DNA of 11,277 nucleotides from Oscillospiraceae bacterium (GTDB lineage: Bacteria; Bacillota_A; Clostridia; Oscillospirales; Ruminococcaceae), in assembly GCA_900766795.1 (NCBI GenBank), contig CAAFWX010000193.1, positions 1-11,277 of the forward strand, read 5' to 3'. The translations under genes and the position numbers were made by a program. Below, one piece after another: positions 1 to 6,169 of the stretch (position 1 is its first letter; each line of letters opens with the position of its first letter). Under the pieces are notes generated by a model. The model saw only the letters and a program-made list of their open reading frames with translations, ran no database searches and was not told the DNA's origin.

Positions 1-1111
1 AGAACGACTGCAAAACGTTGTTTTCACGTTTTTTCGCGTCTTTTCCGGGATCCTCAAGCTCAACCTTGAAACTCGTTCTTCTGTCGCGGTTGTCTATGCC
101 GAACTTGATAGTCTTATTTCCTTCGCTCAAAACGTAAACGCAGTTTCCCGCGGCAGCATTTGAGGAAAGAATGTTTCCGCCGACAACGGTTTTAACATTG
201 CTCTCTTTTTTTCTCAGAATTATTGTCCTTTTGGTTACGTTGTCAACGACCTCGCTTTTCAGTTCAACCTCGTACATAACGTTTACCTGATTAAAGTTAT
301 CGTCGGTAGGAAGAATCATAAAAGTCGCGGCAAATTTGTTCTCGTCCTTATTTTTCACCGCAAGGTCTGTACAACAGAAATTGTTGTTATCACCCTCTAT
401 TCCGAGTTCATCTCTAATTTTTTCCTTGTTGTCACTACTGAGTTTCCAGATCTCCTTATCGTAATACCTGAAAGAAATTCCATCACCGCCACTTACTGCA
501 AATCTGATGAAAAAATACCCGACATTAATGACATAATCCGCATAATATGTATTTCGCCTAACTCTGACGGGATTTCCGTTCATTTTTCCAGCGTCACCGG
601 GTGGATAATACTCTTGACTATGAATTTCATTATATTCTTCGGTTACAAAGTCGTATTCCGCAATCGTCCAGAAATATTTGAGTTTTGCTTTATTCTTGTC
701 GTAATAGCCCTTTTTGTTCACAAAATTGTATCCCGGGTCGCTCTCGTCACCGCTTTCCGAATTGCTTTCCAGGTCGGTCTCGGTACCAACCTCATCATCA
801 TTCAACACGGTGATTCCTGTGTAATAGTAATAGGCAACATTTCCGTAAATGTCGATCAGTCTGAAATCCGAGATATCCGCCTCATAGGTGCAGTTGTTGA
901 ACACAAACGCCCGCCGTCCACCGGGATATTCGCCGCTGACGGCGCTGTCTTGGTTATTCATCACAACGTCCAGACTAAGATTGCTGTCAACGTCAAAATA
1001 TTCGTCGTTATCTACGCCAAGTATCGAATGACAGGCAAAACACCCTGTCATAAACAGCATACAGCAGCATAGCAGAGCAGCACATATTCTGTTTTTCAGC
1101 GAAAAACGCAT
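1..1111 (-). CDS. Large lipoprotein, N-terminal 370 residues (3'-truncated by window edge)
   Basis: Reading the minus strand from the ATG at 1111, the frame is open to base 1, so the gene continues left of the window. The start has GGTGAG 4 nt upstream and directly abuts the TAA of the preceding gene. The N terminus is a lipoprotein signal: MRFSLKNR, a Cys-rich hydrophobic stretch, and lipobox MTGC with Cys24 (Met at the -3 position is uncommon). The mature protein is hydrophilic and aromatic-rich. It has a YYYY run at 94-97, a very acidic Ser/Glu/Asp linker at about 105-127, and a predicted mostly beta fold after about 180. No catalytic motif or family is recognised. The last visible part (about 300-350) contains strands such as TIILRKK and KTIKFGIDNRD. 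Inference: the operon's second lipoprotein, exposed on the cell surface. The missing C terminus could carry a recognisable domain. Confidence is high that it is a gene and low on its role. Confidence 0.87.
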   Translation of the reverse strand, partial: MRFSLKNRICAALLCCCMLFMTGCFACHSILGVDNDEYFDVDSNLSLDVVMNNQDSAVSGEYPGGRRAFVFNNCTYEADISDFRLIDIYGNVAYYYYTGITVLNDDEVGTETDLESNSESGDESDPGYNFVNKKGYYDKNKAKLKYFWTIAEYDFVTEEYNEIHSQEYYPPGDAGKMNGNPVRVRRNTYYADYVINVGYFFIRFAVSGGDGISFRYYDKEIWKLSSDNKEKIRDELGIEGDNNNFCCTDLAVKNKDENKFAATFMILPTDDNFNQVNVMYEVELKSEVVDNVTKRTIILRKKESNVKTVVGGNILSSNAAAGNCVYVLSEGNKTIKFGIDNRDRRTSFKVELEDPGKDAKKRENNVLQSF

Positions 1112-2356
1112 TTATCTCACCGTGATCCTTCTGTTCTTCTGAATGATGTAATAGACCACCGCTGCAATTATAAGCGCGGCGAAAATTATGATAATATCCA
1201 GCGGATTGATCGCAGAAACCGATTTGATCTCCAGGCGGACAAAGGTAATATTTCCTGCCTCGTCGGTAGCTGTAATGCGGTAAAGACCCGAACCATGAAG
1301 CTCGGACACATTGCCCACTATCTGCCCGTTTTTGGTAACGCGGAGTGTGCAGTCTGTATCTGAGGTTACAACGACCTGCTCAGTGAAAACAATATCCGAA
1401 GTTCCATTGAAATAAAGCACCGGCGGCACGGTATCACGCGAAAGCAAAACGCCTCTCGTCACCGAACCGTTTGTATATTCAATGAAATAATCGCCTTCTC
1501 CGTCCAGTACAACGTGATCTTTGTCCGTCAGAGGAATGTCCTCCCCGTTTAGCGTGACCGAGGTTAATTCATATCCATAGGGCGGCTGATAGATCCCAAG
1601 CCGGTTTGTCGGCTTGGTGAACACATTAAACGAGAAAAAGCGCTTCTCCAAATTTCCGTCGCTGTCAAAGCAGGAAAACTCCATTGTGTACGCGCCGTCT
1701 TCGGTGACAAACCCGCTTGACGGCATTGAATAAAGATTACCGTCTCGTGTTACAGTGCAGATCACCCCGTCCGGTATAGACAGCTTGGGAGTATAATTGA
1801 CCGTTTCTCCGTCAAGAACATTCGTGATAAACTCTGAACCGTTTAAAAAGCTATCCCGGAAATTATCCCCGTCAATGTTTTCAAGCTCAAATCTTCCCGA
1901 GAACACCTGTTTTTCGGGAGCGGCGGATTGTTCGCCAATAACTGCACTGAAACGCGCCTGAACAGAACCGCTGCCGTTTCGCAGTGCATGCGAGACCGTG
2001 ACCTCATAAGCGCCGTCTTCCGTGAGGAAATACTCGTCTGCCTGCTCAAGAAAGCCGCTGCCGCTGTTTACGAGAATTGAAACATCGTCATCTTCGCTTC
2101 CCACAAGCAGAACCGATACGGGATTTTCAGCGTCGGTCAGAGGTTCGGACGCATAAAACTGCGCGCCGTCGGGAAACGTGTACCGATACATCATCGCTTC
2201 GTCGTCATAAGTGCGCTCAACGAGAGACAGATCGCTTGAAAAGCTAGGCTTCTCCTCCGGAGCTGATTCAGAGGTTTCTGCCAAACACTGTATATTCAGC
2301 GAAAAGGCTGCCAGAACCAGAATACCCAGCGCTGAAAAAGCTCTTTTAAAGCTCAT
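1112..2356 (-). CDS. Ig-like surface protein with signal peptide and C-terminal membrane anchor
   Basis: 414 residues. The signal peptide spans about 1-26 (basic MSFKR, hydrophobic core, likely cut after CLA). The outer part, about 40-375, is beta-rich and modular. PDG turns (62-64, 195-197) and G-x-Y strands (115-117, 221-223, 287-289, 357-359) recur, twice inside the longer motif TEDGAY (112-117, 218-223). The last module has RDTVPP (307-312) and DEAGN (365-369), matching the end of the protein at 10485-11277. A membrane helix (about 383-405) and basic tail KNRRITVR follow; the paralogue ends RKKFTIR. Inference: a single-pass surface protein of the mating apparatus. The ATG at 2356 was chosen because AGAGG lies 6 nt upstream and the signal peptide then starts normally; a start at 2386 would add ten residues with no clear site. 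It overlaps the previous gene by 11 nt. Confidence 0.88.
   Translation of the reverse strand: MSFKRAFSALGILVLAAFSLNIQCLAETSESAPEEKPSFSSDLSLVERTYDDEAMMYRYTFPDGAQFYASEPLTDAENPVSVLLVGSEDDDVSILVNSGSGFLEQADEYFLTEDGAYEVTVSHALRNGSGSVQARFSAVIGEQSAAPEKQVFSGRFELENIDGDNFRDSFLNGSEFITNVLDGETVNYTPKLSIPDGVICTVTRDGNLYSMPSSGFVTEDGAYTMEFSCFDSDGNLEKRFFSFNVFTKPTNRLGIYQPPYGYELTSVTLNGEDIPLTDKDHVVLDGEGDYFIEYTNGSVTRGVLLSRDTVPPVLYFNGTSDIVFTEQVVVTSDTDCTLRVTKNGQIVGNVSELHGSGLYRITATDEAGNITFVRLEIKSVSAINPLDIIIIFAALIIAAVVYYIIQKNRRITVR
1116..1121 (-). promoter_or_regulatory. Ribosome binding site of the edge lipoprotein
   Basis: GGTGAG on the minus strand, 4 nt before the ATG at 1111, within the last codons of the preceding gene. 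It supports the unusual junction in which the TAA stop directly abuts the ATG. Confidence 0.75.
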
Positions 2357-2786
2357 GAGAAACCTCTTTTTGACGCTCCAACTCACGCGGTTTTTTCGTG
2401 AGCTTCTGCGGCGGTTCCATATTTTCTTCGCGCAGCAGCTCCTGGAAACTTGTCTTTATACGGTATGTCCCTTCGGGACGCTCACGCTCGACAGGCTTAC
2501 TTTCGGGAGCTTTTTTCACTGCTCTGGGCTTGCTGAGAGCTTCATCATACTGTTCTTTCTCAGGCTCATTGCGATAAGCGGTCTTTTCTTCGGGAGCGGC
2601 TTCAAACTTCTGCTCCTCGGCAAAATCGTTCTCGGGCTCTGTCCTTTCGAGATTTTTGTCCGCAGTATGTTCCGCTTTCCCCGAAACAGGCTGCAAACCT
2701 GCTTTTATGCGCGCTTTTTCTTCGCGCAGTTGGGAAAGTTCCTTTTCCCATTGCGCTTTATGCTTCGGGTCGTCAAAATATCCCAT
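2346..2786 (-). CDS. Small charged cytoplasmic protein of unknown function
   Basis: Not recognised. The 146 residues have no signal peptide or membrane segment and are very rich in Glu, Lys, Arg and Pro. A likely amphipathic helix covers about 8-29 (AQWEKELSQLREEKARIKAG). The middle, about 35-105, looks disordered, with repeated Glu-Pro-Lys patches. A better-structured patch, GTYRIKTSFQELLREEN, lies at 106-122. The start is supported by AGGAG 9 nt upstream, and the gene begins 1 nt after the preceding lipoprotein gene. Its last 11 nt overlap the start of the next gene, the Ig-like anchored protein. The tight packing shows it belongs to the T4SS operon. It may be a soluble accessory protein or bridge a membrane component to VirB4, but no function can be assigned. 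Confidence 0.8.
   Translation of the reverse strand: MGYFDDPKHKAQWEKELSQLREEKARIKAGLQPVSGKAEHTADKNLERTEPENDFAEEQKFEAAPEEKTAYRNEPEKEQYDEALSKPRAVKKAPESKPVERERPEGTYRIKTSFQELLREENMEPPQKLTKKPRELERQKEVSHEL
2363..2367 (-). promoter_or_regulatory. Ribosome binding site of the second Ig-like protein
   Basis: AGAGG on the minus strand, 6 nt before the ATG at 2356 and inside the end of the upstream gene. It sets the start at 2356 rather than at an in-frame start at 2386. Confidence 0.85.
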
Positions 2787-2787
2787 A

Positions 2788-3465
2788 TCACTTATCTCCT
2801 GTAATCATTTCTCCAACAACGCCGTTTACTGCGCCGAACAGAGCCGTATTGCTGTTTAACACCAGAACACTGTAACGTTCAGAGTCAATATCCGCCGGAA
2901 TACAGCACCTCAGCTCCTTGTTTCCCGAGATCAGTTCCAGTGCCTCGTCTTCGTAGCAGACATAGGCGTTGATCCCGCCCGACCCAAGCAGCCCCGCCGC
3001 AGTTTCCGCATTATCGCATATCAGATTTCCGTCTGCCACGGTATTGCTGAGCGAGCGCAGGATCCTGTCCGAAAGCTCCGCCGACGCGCCTGCGATCTTT
3101 CCTGTAAGTTCGTACTGGCTAGTAATGGTAAGATCACCGCCGCAGACAATGTAGATCTTGTTTTCCGCGATCGGCAGCGTCATCCGATAGTCCAGACCGT
3201 GTTCGTTGGATTTGCTGAAACTTCCGATAGCAATGTCTGCACTGCCATTGGAGAGCATATCCAGCGCGGTATTTCTGTCCGTTCTGATCATCCCCAGCGG
3301 CACTTCCAACCCGTTTGCAATGTATTCGGCGATCTCCTGTGAGTTTTCCAGCTCAGAAGTGACTGCCGCGCGAAGTTTCCCGCTGTCAAGCAGCGGCTTT
3401 TCCTGCGCCTTGCAGCCGCTCAGAAGCAGTACCGCCGCGAAAAATATCAGTGCTAGTCTTTTCAT
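2788..3465 (-). CDS. Lipoprotein resembling family 3 solute-binding proteins
   Basis: 225 residues. A lipoprotein signal peptide is clear: a basic start (MKR), a hydrophobic stretch, and the lipobox LLSGC with Cys18 as the lipidated residue. The mature part looks like a family 3 extracellular solute-binding protein: a first strand (KLRAAVTSE, 30-38) and a central LDMLSNGSADIAIGSFSKS (68-86) like the part where these proteins test for ligand. There is also a late YEDEAL (171-176), matching the 'YD..AL' region of the family. It is slightly short for the family, and five cysteines besides the lipidated one (108, 150, 170, 187, 188) are unusual for an exported Gram-positive protein. No permease or transporter ATPase gene is nearby; it sits 2 nt after the VirB4 stop in a T4SS operon. 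No good ribosome binding site is seen, so translation is probably coupled to VirB4. Role unknown; signal or peptide sensing, or a structural role, are guesses. Confidence 0.82.
   Translation of the reverse strand: MKRLALIFFAAVLLLSGCKAQEKPLLDSGKLRAAVTSELENSQEIAEYIANGLEVPLGMIRTDRNTALDMLSNGSADIAIGSFSKSNEHGLDYRMTLPIAENKIYIVCGGDLTITSQYELTGKIAGASAELSDRILRSLSNTVADGNLICDNAETAAGLLGSGGINAYVCYEDEALELISGNKELRCCIPADIDSERYSVLVLNSNTALFGAVNGVVGEMITGDK
2796..2800 (-). promoter_or_regulatory. Ribosome binding site of the charged 146-residue protein
   Basis: AGGAG on the minus strand, 9 nt before the ATG at 2786. It lies inside the last codons of the preceding lipoprotein gene, as expected for coupled translation. 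Confidence 0.85.
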
Positions 3466-3467
3466 AA

Positions 3468-6152
3468 TTATTCGGTAAACAGTTCCTGCAAATCATCAGA
3501 AGCCACGATATCAACGCAGGTACGATTGGACGGCGCTGTAACAACGAACGCGCGGCCTCTCGGATTGTTGATGATCTGGTCTTGCTCTGTTTCGTTGATC
3601 TCGCCCGCCTTTTCATACAGCTTGCACAGATCGTGCATATCGTTCGGCGCAAGCGAGAAAATAAACGAATACTGGCAGGCGTTGATGATCGCTGTGGATT
3701 TACGCGCGAGTTCCTCCGTGCCGACAAAGTCCTTGATATTCTGCGTAATGATTATCTGCATACCGTTGTATTTTCTGATACGCTTTGCAAGCTGATACAT
3801 AAAGTCCAGCGCGATCGGGTATTTTTCGTCGATGAAAACGTGCGCCTCATCTATTACAATGATGATCTTCCTGTTCGCCTTATGCATAATATTGTAATCG
3901 CGATTTTTGATGATCTCGTTGTCCAGGTATTTCAGGACTAAAAGCATCTGCGCGTTTGCGATCGTGTTGTTTCTGTTCGCAAGCAGCGACTGGAAGTTGA
4001 ACGCGATGAAATTCTCTTTTGTCGTAATTGTTGACGGACCGTTCCACAAATGCGCGTTTCGTCCGCCGGTGGAGAACTTCGATACATAATTGAGCAGGAT
4101 ACGCAGATTGTTCTTGTTGTATTCGCTTGACGCCCGCTGGAAATCCGTCAGTATCTTGTCATAGAGGTCGTCAAAGATCGGATAATCCTCCGGGGTCAGC
4201 GTTGAAAGATCGGTATTTGCGTCAATACCTCTTTCCGCGTATATTCTCGGGAAAAGGTTGTTCAGATACTCAAGCGCGTCATTTTCGGTTTCCGGCAGGA
4301 TCTGCTTAAAGAACTCCTCTAGGAACTGCAAATGTGCGTTAAAGCTGTTCGACGCGCCTTCCTCGTCATCGGAAACACCTGTGATGATCTGGAACGGGTT
4401 GAGGCTTCCCTCGGTCGCTTTACCGACGTCGATCATCTTGCCGTGGAGCTTCTTAGCAAGAACGCCATACTCATTCTCCGGGTCAAGAATAAAGATCTTA
4501 CTGTTATCTGCGGCAAGGTTGGACAGGATCGTCTTGGTCGCGAACGACTTACCGGAACCGGACTTTCCTATGATTGCCATATTACTGTTTACACGCTCGC
4601 TGTCACGCTGGAAGAAGTTGACGAAAACGGGATTTCCGCCGGTCGTTCCGAAGCATATTCCGTCCTTGTCCTGCAAATAGGGGTATACGAACGGGAAAGC
4701 TGCCGCAATGGACGAGGAATGAATACCGCGGCTCTTCTTTATAAATGCGTCATGTGCAGAAATATGCGAGCTTGCGTACACGTCGAAAGTCTGCATAAAC
4801 AGATCCTGCGTCTTAAAGCCTGCTTCGGCAAGGATACGCTTCACCTGCTTTTTCAGCGAAACGTATGATGAGCTTGAAGACGTTGAATTGCCTTCCGCTG
4901 CGCGTTTGTAGCGCTCGGTAAGCTCATAGTCGTAAATGGTTACATAAGTGTTTACATCGAAGAGCGACTCGTTCTCGCTTTGCAGCATTGAGAGCAGCTC
5001 CGCCAGAGATTCGATGTTTTCGTTGATCTCCATCAGTCGGGATACCTTGCCGGTCTGCTCCGACTGACCGCGGAGTTCCTCAAGCGAACGGTCGATACGC
5101 TTGATCGACTGAAATCTGTCCACCGGCTTGAACTTCATAACGACGCGGGTATTCGGGATATTGAACAGGCGGTATCCCCACGCATTTCCCACAAGCCCCG
5201 GATAGTCAAGTACCTTGAGATTGTGTGTGATCAGCCCGTCATATTTTACCGTTCTCGCGGTGAGTTCGATCTTCTTCGGGATTATCCATTCCATGTAATC
5301 TGCGGGATCTATCTTGTCGATCTCGCGCTCGTCAAACACCTGATTATACTGATATTTCAGGAAGATCGCAAGCTCCTTGCCCCTTAGCTGGTGCGCGTCT
5401 AATCCCGCGTTTCTGAACTGCCCGACAGCGTTTCTTGTCAGCTCGGACAGGATCGGCTTTTTCTTTTCGAAAATCACCATATAGTGGAACGGACGATAAA
5501 CCTTATCTTCAAAGTTTATTTTCTTGATCTCTTCGATCCTGCCATAAATGATCTCAACGCGTCTGGTAAGCTCGTCTTCGGTTATAATGTCGTCAAGAAA
5601 TGCCTGTTTGAGGTCTTTGATCTTTTTGAACTCAGTGCTGACATATTCGTCATAGATCACAGGACGGTCGATTTTTACGAAAGCGCCGGTCTGATCCTGG
5701 GTAATGGTACGGATTATCGAACCGATATTGTGATCGATGATCGAATCCTGTCGGAACTCCGACAAAAAGCGGAACTCTATCGAGGGTATTTCGATAACTG
5801 TTGCGTAGTATTCCTTGTTATAGCTTATATACCTGTCGTCTATGCCGGTGAAAGGAGTAATATCCTCCACGCTGATAGAACCGCCCTTTTTCTTCTCTGA
5901 GAAAACGTGAGGTATCGCAAAATACCGCAGGAAGTGTACAAACAGCATATACACCTTTTCGTCGTCAAGCGGCATCAGCAGGAATATAAACACAACGAAA
6001 ACACCGATCGCGATCCACCACCTGTACGGCAGATTTGAGGTAATCAGCGCAATGCAAACAAGCGCGCCGAAAAGACCTACTAATACATCAATGATCGAAA
6101 CACCCTTAAAAAGTTCCGTTTCAACCTTGGTTTTCTTTGGAATTATTCGCAT
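3468..6152 (-). CDS. VirB4-type conjugative transfer ATPase with N-terminal VirB3/PrgI-like segment
   Basis: 894 residues. The N terminus carries two membrane helices (about 19-39 and 45-61) after a basic leader (MRIIPKKTK), resembling a VirB3/PrgI protein fused to the ATPase. Next comes a VirB4/CagE-TrbE type N-terminal domain to about 500, then a RecA-like ATPase domain. The Walker A motif GKSGSGKS is at 529-536, Walker B is IIIVIDEAH with D768-E769, and ITQN with Q804 fits the sensor glutamine. VirB4 ATPases hydrolyse ATP at the inner membrane to energise assembly and substrate transfer; they are the signature of conjugative T4SS. All catalytic motifs are intact and the length is normal with the extra helices. 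From memory it resembles the family named 'Mbov_0397 ICE conjugal transfer ATPase' and ConE of ICEBs1. The ATG at 6152 has AAAGGTGA 6 nt upstream; a TTG at 6158 would touch that site. It lies 17 nt after the second VirB6-like gene. Confidence 0.97.
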   Translation of the reverse strand: MRIIPKKTKVETELFKGVSIIDVLVGLFGALVCIALITSNLPYRWWIAIGVFVVFIFLLMPLDDEKVYMLFVHFLRYFAIPHVFSEKKKGGSISVEDITPFTGIDDRYISYNKEYYATVIEIPSIEFRFLSEFRQDSIIDHNIGSIIRTITQDQTGAFVKIDRPVIYDEYVSTEFKKIKDLKQAFLDDIITEDELTRRVEIIYGRIEEIKKINFEDKVYRPFHYMVIFEKKKPILSELTRNAVGQFRNAGLDAHQLRGKELAIFLKYQYNQVFDEREIDKIDPADYMEWIIPKKIELTARTVKYDGLITHNLKVLDYPGLVGNAWGYRLFNIPNTRVVMKFKPVDRFQSIKRIDRSLEELRGQSEQTGKVSRLMEINENIESLAELLSMLQSENESLFDVNTYVTIYDYELTERYKRAAEGNSTSSSSSYVSLKKQVKRILAEAGFKTQDLFMQTFDVYASSHISAHDAFIKKSRGIHSSSIAAAFPFVYPYLQDKDGICFGTTGGNPVFVNFFQRDSERVNSNMAIIGKSGSGKSFATKTILSNLAADNSKIFILDPENEYGVLAKKLHGKMIDVGKATEGSLNPFQIITGVSDDEEGASNSFNAHLQFLEEFFKQILPETENDALEYLNNLFPRIYAERGIDANTDLSTLTPEDYPIFDDLYDKILTDFQRASSEYNKNNLRILLNYVSKFSTGGRNAHLWNGPSTITTKENFIAFNFQSLLANRNNTIANAQMLLVLKYLDNEIIKNRDYNIMHKANRKIIIVIDEAHVFIDEKYPIALDFMYQLAKRIRKYNGMQIIITQNIKDFVGTEELARKSTAIINACQYSFIFSLAPNDMHDLCKLYEKAGEINETEQDQIINNPRGRAFVVTAPSNRTCVDIVASDDLQELFTE

Positions 6153-6158
6153 TGCCAA

Positions 6159-6166
6159 TCACCTTT
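6159..6166 (-). promoter_or_regulatory. Ribosome binding site of the VirB4-like gene
   Basis: AAAGGTGA on the minus strand, 6 nt before the ATG at 6152. A TTG at 6158 directly follows the site, with no spacer, so it is not a usable start. Confidence 0.87.
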
Positions 6167-6169
6167 TCG

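Noticed and set aside
614..1072. Plus-strand open frame of 152 codons
   Set aside because: It lies opposite the minus-strand lipoprotein frame, which has a signal peptide and ribosome binding site; the plus-strand product looks like no known protein and has no ribosome binding site.
2211..2804. 197-codon plus-strand frame with hydrophobic stretches
   Set aside because: It is antisense to the charged protein and the signal-peptide region of the Ig-like gene; runs of Phe/Leu arise from Glu/Lys codons on the other strand.
2788..3465. ABC transporter operon member
   Set aside because: No permease or nucleotide-binding gene is present; both neighbours belong to the T4SS operon, so the gene was kept as an operon lipoprotein of unknown role.
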